A stretch of 64,000 bases of DNA from Rhodobium gokarnense (GTDB taxonomy: Bacteria > Pseudomonadota > Alphaproteobacteria > Rhizobiales > Rhodobiaceae): positions 62,001-126,000 of the forward strand of contig NZ_JAOQNS010000013.1 of NCBI RefSeq assembly GCF_025961475.1, in the 5' to 3' direction. The number at the start of each line of letters is the position of its first letter. The first letter of the stretch is position 1. The notes under the pieces are model-generated. The model ran no database searches and was not told where the DNA came from. It worked only from the letters and a program-made list of their open reading frames with translations. This document shows, in pieces, positions 27,395-36,186 of this stretch. Both the position numbers and the translations under genes were made by a program.

Positions 27395-28402
27395 ATGCGT
27401 TCCTTGATCGCGGCCGGCCTTTTCTTGGTGCCTTTGTCGGCATTTGCCGCCGAGCCGGTCACCGTCGACACGTTGGTGCGCGCTGAATCCGACACGATGT
27501 TGCGGGCCACTCTCAAGACCAACAAGGTCGGCGTGGGCGAATTGGTCCACGAACGCAAGCTGGCTTCGGCCGACGAACCGCAGCCGATCATCCGGGCGAA
27601 CCAGGACACGCTCTATTCCGTGGTCGTGCTGGACCTGTCCGAGCCGGCGACGGTCACGCTGCCGGAGGTCGGCGACCGCTTTCAGTCCATGCTGGTGATC
27701 AACCAGGACCACTACAGCTTCGTGGAATCCTCGCCGGGCAGCTATGAGCTGACCGAGGAGAAGGTGGGCACGCGCTTTGCCTTCGTCTTGTTCCGCACCT
27801 TCGTCGACGTCGGCAATCCGGACGACTTCGCGGCGGCCCACGCGGCCCAGGACGGCATTACGGTAAGCGGCGGCGGCAAAGGCCCGTTCGAGGCGCCGGA
27901 GTGGGACCTGGAAGGTCTCGCCGCGGCGCGCAAGGCCGTCAGCGATCTGGCAAGCGCCGTCGGCTTCGACGCCGCCCGCGCCTTCGGGCGCAAGGACGAG
28001 GTCGATCCCATCGACCACATGGTCGGCGCCATGGCCGGCTGGGCCGGCCAGCCGGCGACGACCGCCTCCGCCGCCATCGGCAGCGTCGAGGAAAACGACG
28101 GCACGACCCCCTATGCCGTCACCGTCAAGGACGTGCCGGTCGATGCCTTCTGGTCGGTCACCGTCTACAACGCCGGCGGCTACCTGGAGCCCAACGACCT
28201 CGGCCGCAACAGCTACAACAACTTCTCCGCCAAGCCGAACGGCGACGGGTCGTACACGATCCATTTCGGCGGCTGTGACGACGGGCGCGCCAACTGCATC
28301 CCGATCACGAAGGGATGGAACTATACCGTCCGGCTGTACCGGCCCCGCGCGGAAATCCTCGACGGGTCCTGGGTGTTCCCGGTGCCGGAGCCCGTCGAAT
28401 GA
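27395..28402 (+). CDS. DUF1254/DUF1214 domain exported protein (second copy)
   Basis: This 335-residue protein has a Sec signal peptide (LIAAGLFLVPLSAFA). DUF1254-like (about residues 25-135, with IIRANQDTLYSVVVLDL) and DUF1214-like (about 240-335, with DVPVDAFWSVTVYN and WNYTVRLYRPRAEILDGSW) parts follow. It is shorter than the copy at 22213-23727 and clearly a divergent paralogue, not a recent duplicate. The ATG has GGGAGAAAACGAC upstream. It sits between a Cys-rich protein and an acid phosphatase, all exported. Its reaction is unknown. Confidence 0.85.
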   Translation: MRSLIAAGLFLVPLSAFAAEPVTVDTLVRAESDTMLRATLKTNKVGVGELVHERKLASADEPQPIIRANQDTLYSVVVLDLSEPATVTLPEVGDRFQSMLVINQDHYSFVESSPGSYELTEEKVGTRFAFVLFRTFVDVGNPDDFAAAHAAQDGITVSGGGKGPFEAPEWDLEGLAAARKAVSDLASAVGFDAARAFGRKDEVDPIDHMVGAMAGWAGQPATTASAAIGSVEENDGTTPYAVTVKDVPVDAFWSVTVYNAGGYLEPNDLGRNSYNNFSAKPNGDGSYTIHFGGCDDGRANCIPITKGWNYTVRLYRPRAEILDGSWVFPVPEPVE

Positions 28403-28661
28403 GACTTGCCGCCCGGCAAACGGGCGCGTTCGGCCCGGTGCTTTGCCCCGACGGGCACCGCGCCGATCGGACGTGCCGATGCCCGGCGGCAACGCTTCTG
28501 GCTGCTGGAGATGCGGCGGCCGCGAAGGCAATGCGTATCGCCTTCACCGGGCTCCTGCCCCGGCCATCCGGGGTGGGAGCACGCTATCGCCATCGCGCAA
28601 CGGTGCCCGCCCCTCCGCCGGATGCGGCGGCGGCCGGCCCTGCCATTGGAAAGGACGCCCG

Positions 28662-29510
28662 ATGCAGCAGCGATTCATGATTGCCGGCGCTTTTCTCCTG
28701 GCCGCCATTCTCGCCGCGGCCTTCCCCGCCGCGGCGGACGACGCGCCCGAGAAAAAAATGGTCACGGTTTCGGGCCAGGAGGTCGAGGAGATCATGCCCG
28801 GCATCCTTGCCGGCTATTTGAGCGAGGACGAGCGCCTCGACAGCAAGCGCTTCGTGCCGCCGGCGCCCGCCGAAGGCTCGGCCCGGCAGGCTCTCGATGA
28901 TGCCTGGTCCGAGGCAATGCTGAAGCTGAAGGACAGTCCGCGCTGGGAAATCGCGACACGCGACGCCGCCTATTTTCCCGGAGCGGCCGATACGTTCTCC
29001 TGTGCCCTCGGCATCCGCATCAGCGAAGACACCACGCCGGCGCTCTATCTCCTGTTGTGGCGCAGCCTGAGCGATATCGGCCTCGCCACCTACACCGCCA
29101 AGAACGCCTACGCCCGTGAGCGGCCCTTCATGGCGAACGGCGCACCGGTGTGTACGCCCGAGATCCAAGAGGGGATGCGCAAGGACGGCTCCTACCCCTC
29201 CGGCCACACCGCCTATGGCTGGGGCTGGGCGCTGATCCTCACCGAGCTGGCGCCCGACCGGGCCGAGGAACTCCTCGCCCGCGGCCGCGCCTATGGCGAG
29301 AGCCGCAACGTCTGCAACGTCCATTGGTATTCCGACGTGGTCGCCGGCCGCATGGTCGGGGCCGGTGCGGTGGCAAGGCTGCACGCCGAACCGGAATTCG
29401 TCGCTGCCATGGACGCCGCCCGCGAGGAGATCGCCGAGGCCCGCAAGGCCGGCCGGACGCCGACGCGGGATTGCGCCCTTGAGGCATCCGTGCTGACGCC
29501 ATCGCCGTGA
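28662..29510 (+). CDS. Class A non-specific acid phosphatase (PAP2/PhoN type)
   Basis: This periplasmic enzyme probably removes phosphate from organic monoesters. The 282-residue product has a signal peptide (AGAFLLAAILAAAFPAAA) and the three-part vanadate/PAP2 phosphatase motif: KNAYARERPF (K-x6-RP), GSYPSGHT and SRNVCNVHWYSDVVAG (SR-x5-H-x3-D). GSYPSGHTA is the class A acid phosphatase signature. A 260-base gap without visible gene separates it from the DUF1254 gene, so it may have its own promoter. The ATG at 28662 follows AAGGA. Confidence 0.92.
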   Translation: MQQRFMIAGAFLLAAILAAAFPAAADDAPEKKMVTVSGQEVEEIMPGILAGYLSEDERLDSKRFVPPAPAEGSARQALDDAWSEAMLKLKDSPRWEIATRDAAYFPGAADTFSCALGIRISEDTTPALYLLLWRSLSDIGLATYTAKNAYARERPFMANGAPVCTPEIQEGMRKDGSYPSGHTAYGWGWALILTELAPDRAEELLARGRAYGESRNVCNVHWYSDVVAGRMVGAGAVARLHAEPEFVAAMDAAREEIAEARKAGRTPTRDCALEASVLTPSP

Positions 29511-29674
29511 GGCCGAGGGGAGCACATGCCGCAGCAAATCGGGCTGCCTCAATCAGAAATAGTGGTAACCTTCCGGCACAGGCTCGCCCCGGCGTGCTGT
29601 GGCAGCGGAAGGCCGGGGGCACATGGCATCGATCCGGACGGGGAAACGACAGGATCAGGACGGGGGAACGCGCA

Positions 29675-30484
29675 ATGACGACGACGCAAGGCCGGCGGAC
29701 CGGCCGCATCCTTTCCATCGCCCTTGCGGCATCGCTGCTTGCTGCATCGCCGGCATTTGCGGAGGATTTCGCGGCCGGGGACGCCGGCCCGGTGCCCGGG
29801 GACGCGGCCCTTCCCGGCTGGCAGTTCACCATCGCCCCCTATTTCTGGGGCGCCGGCATCACCGGCGACGTCGCCCAGTTCGGGCTGCCGACCACCCGCA
29901 TCGACCAGTCGTTCAGCGACATCCTCGATTCCCTGGAATTCGCCGGCATGATCGTCGGCGAGGCGCGCTACGGGCCTTACAGCGTCTCGACCGATCTCAG
30001 CTATGTGCAGACCTCGGAGAGCGAGCGCACCCCGCTCGGCATCCTTGCCCGCCGCGTCCGGGTCACCAGCAAGTCGCTCCGATGGGCGACGCTCGCCGGC
30101 TACACGGTCTATGAGGACGCGCGCTTCAGGCTCGATGCCAAGGCCGGCGTGCAGCTTTCCTCGGTGGAGACGCGGATCAAGGTTTCCGGCGGCCTGCTCG
30201 GCACGCGGACCCGGACCGACGGCGAGACCTGGGTCGACGGCCTTGCCGGCCTCAGGGCCCGGATATCCCTCAGTGAACGGTTCTACCTGACGGCCTGGGG
30301 CTATGCGGGTGCCGGCGGTGCCGATTTCGCCTGGGATGCGCTCGGCGGCGCCGGTTACAATTTCACGCCGAACACCTCGGCCTTTCTCGGCTACCGCGCC
30401 AACGGCGTCGACTACCGCGACGGCGGCTTCATCTACGACGTCGTCCAGCACGGCCCGGTCGCCGGCCTCGTCTTCCGGTTCTAA
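29675..30484 (+). CDS. Outer-membrane beta-barrel protein
   Basis: The 269-residue protein has a signal peptide (ILSIALAASLLAASPAFA) and then repeated alternating strands ending in an aromatic residue. The last strand reads GPVAGLVFRF with a C-terminal phenylalanine, a typical outer-membrane insertion signal. The opening WQFTIAPYFWGAGITGDVAQ is common in uncharacterised proteobacterial barrels. GGGGGAACGC precedes the ATG. It ends the run of five exported-protein genes and is convergent with the PilZ gene. Ligand or role is unknown. Confidence 0.82.
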   Translation: MTTTQGRRTGRILSIALAASLLAASPAFAEDFAAGDAGPVPGDAALPGWQFTIAPYFWGAGITGDVAQFGLPTTRIDQSFSDILDSLEFAGMIVGEARYGPYSVSTDLSYVQTSESERTPLGILARRVRVTSKSLRWATLAGYTVYEDARFRLDAKAGVQLSSVETRIKVSGGLLGTRTRTDGETWVDGLAGLRARISLSERFYLTAWGYAGAGGADFAWDALGGAGYNFTPNTSAFLGYRANGVDYRDGGFIYDVVQHGPVAGLVFRF

Positions 30485-30511
30485 AATCGTTCATCCGAAC
30501 AGGGGAGCGGC

Positions 30512-31057
30512 CTACAGAAAGACCTGGTCGGGCATTTGCTTGGCGTAGTTCCATTCCAGCCGGACCCCGGCGGACTGGCCGCGGCGCCAGACGATGACGC
30601 CCTTCACCGGCCGGTTGAGGGCGGCGATCTTGATGCAGACCTCGTCCGGCAGGGTGTGCGGATCGGGGATCTGCAGGCGGCAGCCGGACTGGCTGGCATT
30701 GGTGATCAGGGCATCCTGCCGCCAGGTGATGTCGCGGTCGGAGACGATCGCCTTGATCTTGACGTCGACGCGCTTTTCCTTGCGCTTGTCGTTGGCCGGC
30801 TGGGCGTCCCAGACGAAATTGACGCCGATCGCCCGATCCTTGCGCCAGGCGATGCGGCCGTTCAGCATCTGCTCGAAATTGTCGAACTGCAGGCTGATAT
30901 CCGTCGACAGCGGCAGCGCCTTCAGGAGCTCCAGCCGGCAGCCGGATTTGGAGATGTTGCGGACCTTCGCCCGGACGCTGCACAGATTGGTGCGGTCCAG
31001 GACGGACACCGGAAACGGCGATGTGGGAATGCGTGGGCTGCCGCGCTGTTCCAACAT
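30512..31057 (-). CDS. Tandem PilZ-domain protein
   Basis: The 181-residue cytosolic protein appears to contain two PilZ-like domains in tandem. The first (about residues 3-90) has QRGSPR near the start and NISKSGCRLE. The second (about 92-178) begins KRKEKRVDVKIKA and has NASQSGCRL. PilZ domains bind cyclic di-GMP through an RxxxR and a (D/N)xSxxG motif. Here NxSxxG is present twice, but the upstream arginine pairs are partial, so binding is likely in at least one domain and unproven in both. No output domain is seen. Confidence 0.82.
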   Translation of the reverse strand: MLEQRGSPRIPTSPFPVSVLDRTNLCSVRAKVRNISKSGCRLELLKALPLSTDISLQFDNFEQMLNGRIAWRKDRAIGVNFVWDAQPANDKRKEKRVDVKIKAIVSDRDITWRQDALITNASQSGCRLQIPDPHTLPDEVCIKIAALNRPVKGVIVWRRGQSAGVRLEWNYAKQMPDQVFL

Positions 31058-31235
31058 TCTTGGTCTTCACATGCTTCAGGATATGTCGGTTACTTTTACA
31101 GCCGGTGCATTTAAAAATGTATAAACCGGATCTATGTACGTGCGCTTTAAAAAAACGACTTTTCGCGCCCGCTCAACGCAGAATGAAAGCTTTGCCGGTC
31201 TAAAACGTGATTTTTCAACTTTTTCGATTATTGCG

Positions 31236-31258
31236 GCCGGCGACAGAGCCGGCTTTTT
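31236..31258 (+). terminator. Intrinsic terminator without an upstream annotated gene
   Basis: GCCGGC-N6-GCCGGC forms a 6-bp stem followed by TTTTT, reading rightwards. Both neighbouring genes (PilZ, DctM) are on the minus strand, so this terminator has no protein gene to serve. It may end a small RNA transcribed from the 31058-31235 gap. Confidence 0.6.
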
Positions 31259-31318
31259 ATTCCGAACTTCGCATACAATGCGTCAACTAACTTGGTAATT
31301 CTGGCAAGTCGGTATTTC

Positions 31319-32605
31319 TTACATCTGCGACGGCAGCAACAGCACCAGGATCGGGAAGGCGAGGATCAGGCCGATGCGGACGAAATCGACGGCGACGAAA
31401 GGCAAAAGGCCGGAGAAGATGGTCCTGAGGCTGACATTCCGCGTCACCGATTTCAGCACGAAGGCGTTCATGCCGACCGGCGGGGTGATGTAGCTGACCT
31501 CGGTGACGATGACGACGAAGATGCCGAACCAGATGAGGTCGAAGCCGGCGGCCTCCACCACCGGATAGAAGATCGGCACCGTCAGGGTGATCATCGACAG
31601 GCCCTCCAGCAGGCAGCCGAGGACGATGTAGATCATCAGGATGACGAAAATGATCGCGTAGGGGTCGGAGCCGAAAACGGTCAGCGCGTCCTGCAGGTCG
31701 CGGGTCATGCCGGACAGGTTCACATAGTTGGTGAAGGTCAGCGCGCCGAACAGGATGAAGAACATCATCGCCGTCGTCTTGGCGGTCTCGTAGAGCGTGC
31801 GGAAGGTCTCGGCGAGCCGGAACCGGCCCTGCAGGAACGAGAGCACCATGGCGCCGGCGGCGCCCATGCCGGCGGATTCGGTCGGCGTGAAAACGCCGAA
31901 ATAGATGCCGCCCATGACGAAGGCAAAGAGCAGGAGCGCGCCGACCGTGCCCTGCAGCGCCTTGATCCGGTCGATCAGCGGCAGCTTCGGCTCGGTCGGC
32001 AGCGTGACGCCGCGGATCCGCACCGAGATCATCACCGCGACGATGTAGCCGGCAACGCCGATGAGGCCCGGCACGAGGCCGGCGAGGAACAGCTTGCCGA
32101 TGTCCTGCTGGGTCATGATGCCGTAGAAGACGAGGATCACCGACGGCGGAATGAGGATGCCGAGGGTGCCGCCGGCGGCGATCGCGGCCGTCGACAGGCC
32201 GTCCGGATAGCCGTAGCGACGCATGGAGGGCAGCGAGATCTTCGACATGGTGGCCGCCGTCGCCAGCGACGAGCCGCAGACCGAGGAGAAGCCGCCGCAG
32301 GCGATGACGGTCGCCATGGCCAGGCCGCCGCGCCGGTGGCGCAGCCAGGCGTTGGCGGCGTTGTAGAGGTTTTCCGCAATGCCCGACTGGACGACGAAAT
32401 TCCCCATCATCAGGAACAGCGGCAGGATCGACAGGGAATAGGTGCGGCTGTGGTCGAAGAAGGTCTGTCCGAGCAGCGTCAGGGCCGGCTCGATGCCGAT
32501 GATGGAGACGACGCCAGCGGTGCCGACCAGGGCCAGGGCAAAGGAGATCGGCACGCCGATGAGCATCAGCGCAAAAAGAACAAGGCTACCGATCGGCCAG
32601 CTCAT
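31319..32605 (-). CDS. dctM: TRAP transporter large permease DctM
   Basis: DctM is the sodium-driven translocator of a TRAP carboxylate transporter. The 428-residue product has the normal size and about 12 membrane segments. Family motifs include GIEPALTLLGQ near the N-terminus, ACGGFSSVCGSSLATAATM (about residue 100), GGTLGILIPPS and FTPTESAG. The last gene of the operon, it is separated from dctQ by 138 bases that contain a RIME-like palindromic repeat. That is unusual, since dctQ and dctM normally touch or overlap. The repeat could reduce dctM expression relative to dctP-dctQ. Confidence 0.95.
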   Translation of the reverse strand: MSWPIGSLVLFALMLIGVPISFALALVGTAGVVSIIGIEPALTLLGQTFFDHSRTYSLSILPLFLMMGNFVVQSGIAENLYNAANAWLRHRRGGLAMATVIACGGFSSVCGSSLATAATMSKISLPSMRRYGYPDGLSTAAIAAGGTLGILIPPSVILVFYGIMTQQDIGKLFLAGLVPGLIGVAGYIVAVMISVRIRGVTLPTEPKLPLIDRIKALQGTVGALLLFAFVMGGIYFGVFTPTESAGMGAAGAMVLSFLQGRFRLAETFRTLYETAKTTAMMFFILFGALTFTNYVNLSGMTRDLQDALTVFGSDPYAIIFVILMIYIVLGCLLEGLSMITLTVPIFYPVVEAAGFDLIWFGIFVVIVTEVSYITPPVGMNAFVLKSVTRNVSLRTIFSGLLPFVAVDFVRIGLILAFPILVLLLPSQM

Positions 32606-32642
32606 GGCATCATTTCCGGTCGTTTCCGTCCGCTGCGGTGTT

Positions 32643-32746
32643 AAAGCATGTTGCGTTTTTCCTGAAGCACGCAACATGCTTCAGGTCTTTGTTTTGACGC
32701 GATTTCTTATCCAAAAAGTCTGTCGACTTTTTGGGAAAGCGCTTTA
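32643..32746. repeat. RIME-like palindromic element, copy 1 (inside TRAP operon)
   Basis: The left palindrome AAGCATGTTGCGT/ACGCAACATGCTT (32644-32656 with 32669-32681) is perfect over 13 bp. A conserved core TCTTTGTTTT-ACGCG follows, then a right palindrome CCAAAAAGTC-TGTC-GACTTTTTGG (32711-32734), ending GGAAAGCGCTTTA. The terminal TTA is the complement of the dctQ stop codon. The architecture resembles the RIME elements of rhizobia. It matches copies at 52966, 58798 and 58903. Confidence 0.8.
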
Positions 32747-33283
32747 GCCGGAGCGCGCGGTGAAGGCGTTCTTCAGGGTGATGAGGGCCGCGACCGCCGT
32801 ACAGGCCGCGCACAGGAAGGTCAACGGGGCGACGGGAAGGCGCAGGCTCACCGTGACCTCATGGTAGCCGGCGATCGCCTGCCCATAGACGGCGAGCCGC
32901 CAGGCGACGACGGCAAGGACCGCGGCCGAAGCGAGATTGACGAGGACGAGGCGGGCCGGATGCACCCATGCCGGCATGTGTTCCACCGCAAGGTCGATGG
33001 TGACGTGCTGGTCGTCGAGGCAGACGGCGGGCAGGCCGATGAAGATCACCGCGGCGAGCAAGAGCCCGGTGATTTCGGTGGCCCCCTGCAGCGGGCTGTC
33101 GAGCAGGTAGCGGCCGGCGACGTCGATGACCGTGACCAGCATCAGGGCGATCAGCAGCACGCCGCAGATCGCCGCCAGCGCCTTGTGGACCGGCGTCATC
33201 GGGGCAGAGGTGGCCATCGTCCCCGGCCCAAGGGGGCGGACGTCCGGCGCCCGCCCCGCCTCCGGCATATCGCTCCGGCTCAT
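32744..33283 (-). CDS. dctQ: TRAP transporter small permease DctQ
   Basis: The 179-residue protein has four predicted membrane segments after a polar N-terminus of about 30 residues, the DctQ layout. The DVAGRYLLDSPLQGATEIT segment and QHVTIDL are characteristic of this family. DctQ pairs with DctM in the membrane. Its ATG overlaps the dctP stop (ATGA). Its TAA stop lies in the last bases of the RIME-like repeat that separates it from dctM, so insertion of the repeat may have set or replaced the original gene end. Confidence 0.92.
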   Translation of the reverse strand: MSRSDMPEAGRAPDVRPLGPGTMATSAPMTPVHKALAAICGVLLIALMLVTVIDVAGRYLLDSPLQGATEITGLLLAAVIFIGLPAVCLDDQHVTIDLAVEHMPAWVHPARLVLVNLASAAVLAVVAWRLAVYGQAIAGYHEVTVSLRLPVAPLTFLCAACTAVAALITLKNAFTARSG

Positions 33284-34326
33284 TCGCCGCCCGATTCCTT
33301 GTCGATCTCTTCCATCAGCATCTCGACGGCGGCCTCGACGTCGATGCCGGTCTCGGCGGCCTCGGCGAGCTTGGCGTCGACCACCGGATCGAGCTTGTCC
33401 GTGATCGTCTCGACCTGGGAATCGCTGGCTTCGAGGATCTTGATCTTGTCGTCCATCTCCTTGCGGCCGGCATCGTCGGCATCGTCCCACATCTTGCCGG
33501 CAAGCCGGGCGAGCGCCTCGCCGGAGACCTTTTCGATGGCCGCCTTGTCCTCCTCGGAAAGGCTCTCCCACTTGGCCTTGTTCATGACGACGAAGAAGGA
33601 CGTGTTGTAGAGGCCGCCGGGAACCGTCAGTGCGGTATCGAGCAGCGGGATCAGCTTGAAGAAGGCAACGGACTCGAACGGGAACAGGATGCCGTCGGCG
33701 ACACCGGCGGACAAAAGCTCGTAGGTCTTGGAGGACGGGCCCTCGACCGGCACGGTGCCGAGCGCCTTGGCGATCTCGCTGACGATGCCGCCGCCGACGC
33801 GCATCTTGGCGCCTTCGATGCCGGCCATGGTGGCGAGGTTCCGGTCCTTGGCGAAGATGACGCCGGGGCCGTGGGTGAAGACGCCGAGCACCTTGACCTG
33901 GTCGTACTCGCCGGCATCGCGCAGCATTTTGTCGAAGACGCGCCAGTAGGCGACGGAGATCGGTTCGGCGCGGTCGCCGAGGAACGGGATCTCGGCGATG
34001 TTCTTGGTCTTGAAGCGGCCCGGATTGTAGCCCTGGACGCCATAGGTGATGTCGGCGATGCCGTTGACGGCGAAATCGAAATGGGCGGCGGGAGGACCGA
34101 GCGGCGCCGGCAGGATGTTGACCTTGACCCGGCCCTCGGTGGCCGTCTCGATCGACCTGGCGTAGGGCACCATCGCGTTCTTCATCAAGGGATGGGCCAT
34201 GGGCAGCCAGTTGGCCATGGTCAGCGTGGTCTCGGCCGCGGCCGGCGAAACCGACAGGGCGCCGGCCGCGAGCGTACCGGCCGCCAGGACGCCTGCAATG
34301 AGGCGCGGAAGGTCTCGAAAGTGCAT
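33280..34326 (-). CDS. dctP: TRAP transporter periplasmic binding protein DctP
   Basis: The 348-residue protein captures substrate in the periplasm for DctQM. It has a signal peptide (LIAGVLAAGTLAAGALSVSPAAA). The binding fold follows with TLTMANWLPMAHPLM, then GIADITYGVQGYNPGRF and a central GAKMRVGGGIVSEIAKALG, where family members carry the arginine that salt-bridges the substrate carboxylate. The C-terminal region is strongly acidic (EEIDKESGGE). It is the first gene of the operon and is divergent from a MarR regulator that probably controls it. The substrate is unknown. Confidence 0.94.
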   Translation of the reverse strand: MHFRDLPRLIAGVLAAGTLAAGALSVSPAAAETTLTMANWLPMAHPLMKNAMVPYARSIETATEGRVKVNILPAPLGPPAAHFDFAVNGIADITYGVQGYNPGRFKTKNIAEIPFLGDRAEPISVAYWRVFDKMLRDAGEYDQVKVLGVFTHGPGVIFAKDRNLATMAGIEGAKMRVGGGIVSEIAKALGTVPVEGPSSKTYELLSAGVADGILFPFESVAFFKLIPLLDTALTVPGGLYNTSFFVVMNKAKWESLSEEDKAAIEKVSGEALARLAGKMWDDADDAGRKEMDDKIKILEASDSQVETITDKLDPVVDAKLAEAAETGIDVEAAVEMLMEEIDKESGGE

Positions 34327-34506
34327 TCCAGATGCTCCTTTACTGGACAGGGTGCTTTTCTGATGGGGCCGCCTGTTGATTTTGCCGGCAAGCGGCCAAT
34401 TTTCGAAGGAAGGGGCCGATTTTCCGAAAGGGCGGAAGGATTTGCCCCGTCCCCACGCCCGCGGCAGCAATTTTCCCTCTCTCCGCACGCCGCGCACAAC
34501 CCCAGG

Positions 34507-34989
34507 ATGACATCGTCCATGTCCTTTCCCGACGTGCAAAAACCCGCAACGGACGAGCCGGCTTTCCGCAAGGCGGACTGGCCGTTCTACTGGATCACCC
34601 GGGTCTCGGCCCGCTACTACCAGTTGGTCGAGAAGTCGCTGAAGCCGATGGGGCTGGACGTCGCGCAATGGCGGGTGCTGATGTCGCTCTACGAGGGCGA
34701 TGCGCTCAGCGTCAGCGAGATCGCCGATTTCTGCATCATCAAGCTGAACACGACCACCAAGATCATCCAGCGGATGGCGGCCGAGGGGCTCGTCACCTGC
34801 CGGCCGCGCAAGACCGACGGCCGGGTGACGGAGGTGCTGATCACGGAAAAGGGCAACCGGCTGCGGCGCGAGGGGCGCAGCATTGCGAACGGGATTTTCG
34901 AACGGTCGTTCGCCTCGCTCGCCGGCGAGGACATCCGGAAGGTGAACCATATGCTGGAGCAGGTGTTTCACAACCTGAAAGCCGACTAG
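34507..34989 (+). CDS. MarR family transcriptional regulator next to TRAP operon
   Basis: The 160-residue protein has the MarR fold. An N-terminal dimer helix (FYWITRVSARYYQLVEKSL) is followed by the recognition helix region (DALSVSEIADFCIIKLNTTT), the wing with CRPRKTDGR, and a C-terminal dimer helix (VNHMLEQVFHNL). It is divergent from dctP with 180 bases between, the usual arrangement for a local regulator of the transporter. Several ATG codons are possible: 34507 is the longest, while 34519 gives a shorter disordered N-terminus. Neither has a strong ribosome site. The ligand is probably an aromatic or other carboxylate, by analogy only. Confidence 0.88.
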   Translation: MTSSMSFPDVQKPATDEPAFRKADWPFYWITRVSARYYQLVEKSLKPMGLDVAQWRVLMSLYEGDALSVSEIADFCIIKLNTTTKIIQRMAAEGLVTCRPRKTDGRVTEVLITEKGNRLRREGRSIANGIFERSFASLAGEDIRKVNHMLEQVFHNLKAD

Positions 34990-35116
34990 GAAGGCTGTTG
35001 CGCGTCTTTCCGGCAGCTTCGCCCGTTTCCCGCCCGACATCAAGACGACCCCCAACCCGGCCGATCCGGGGAACGCGGCGGCGCGGCGGACGCCGCTGCC
35101 CCCGCATGCGCCGGCG

Positions 35117-35827
35117 TCAGCTCTGCGCCAGATGGGTCCGCGGATCGGGAATGACGACGATCTTGGCGCCCGGCTGGACCCGGTTGTAGAGATCGATCAC
35201 GTCCTGGTTCCACAGCCGGATGCAGCCCGACGAGACGGCGCGTCCGATGGAATTCTGCTGGTTGGTGCCATGGATGCGGTAGAGCGTGTCCTTGCCGTCC
35301 TCGAAGATGTAGAGGGCGCGGGCGCCGAGCGGGTTGTCGAGGCCCGGGTCCATGCCGTCCTCATATTTCTTCAGCCGCGGCTGGCGCTGGATCATCTCCT
35401 TGGGCGGCGTCCATTTCGGCCATTTCTGCTTCCAGGCGACCTTGGCCGAGCCGGACCAGGAAAAGCCCGCCTTGCCGACGCCGATGCCATAGCGGATCGC
35501 CTTGCCGCGGGGCAGCACCAGGTAGAGGAACTTGTTCGGTGTGTCGACGATCAGCGTGCCCGGCTTTTCTTCGGTCTCGTAAGCGACGACCTGGCGCTGG
35601 AACTTTCGCGGCGTGCCGCCGGTGCGGATCGCCGGCAGCTCAAAGTCCTCGTCGAGCCGGGCGGTGTACATGTCGGGACCGAAATCGAGCCCGGCGACGA
35701 GCGCGGGATGATAGGTGCCGACGGTCTGGCAGCCGGCGAGGACGCCGGCGAACGACAGGGCGACAATCCCCGTCCGGAGCCACGAGGGCACCGCTCCAAG
35801 GCTGCGGAAGTGGAACGATTTCGTCAC
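35117..35827 (-). CDS. L,D-transpeptidase (YkuD family) lipoprotein
   Basis: L,D-transpeptidases form 3-3 cross-links in peptidoglycan or attach proteins to it. The 236-residue product has a lipobox (VLAGC, about residue 33). The YkuD domain (about 85-230) contains the catalytic signature HGTN then SSGCIRLWNQDV, with the active-site cysteine. I start it at GTG 35827, with GGAG nine bases upstream. An ATG at 35923 in the same frame lacks a ribosome site and would bury the lipoprotein signal. Together with MepA at 3.5 kb it is the second murein enzyme in the window. The gene is alone. Confidence 0.9.
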   Translation of the reverse strand: MTKSFHFRSLGAVPSWLRTGIVALSFAGVLAGCQTVGTYHPALVAGLDFGPDMYTARLDEDFELPAIRTGGTPRKFQRQVVAYETEEKPGTLIVDTPNKFLYLVLPRGKAIRYGIGVGKAGFSWSGSAKVAWKQKWPKWTPPKEMIQRQPRLKKYEDGMDPGLDNPLGARALYIFEDGKDTLYRIHGTNQQNSIGRAVSSGCIRLWNQDVIDLYNRVQPGAKIVVIPDPRTHLAQS

Positions 35828-36186
35828 CTGAGCGGTCTCCGTCTGGGGGAAGATCGGCGGGGCCTTGCCCAAACCGACATGGATTGGAGTACTTATCGCC
35901 ACCGGCGCGCCGGGGCAATTCACATTAAGAACAGGCCGGCCGAGTGTTGCCGCGCGGCAACGGACCGCTTTTCGGCCGGCAAAGCGCGCGCGGCGGACCG
36001 ACGACCGGCCGCAGCTCCGCGTTCGCTATTCGTTCGATTACACCTTTTGTTTTCCCTACAAATTGAAAGCATTCCAGCCAGCGTTCGTTAACCTTTTGCG
36101 TTATCGAATTATTTGACACGCCCGATGCAGTCTTTTCCGCAACACGGCCGCAATGGGCGAGGAGCCCGCGGCGATAGGAAAAGACA
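35828..36186. other. Divergent intergenic region before the TadG-like gene
   Basis: The stretch 36020-36120 is A+T-rich compared with its surroundings and is the probable promoter region for the TadG-like gene. It includes GTTAACCTTTTGCGTTATCG, which resembles but does not match a CtrA box. The part near 35930-36000 is GC-rich with palindromic GCCGGC words. No gene is seen. Confidence 0.35.

Noticed and set aside
36080-36115. CtrA-type box before the TadG-like gene
   Set aside because: GTTAACCTTTTGCGTTATCG looks similar, but the TTAA half-sites are not spaced by seven bases as in the CtrA consensus.
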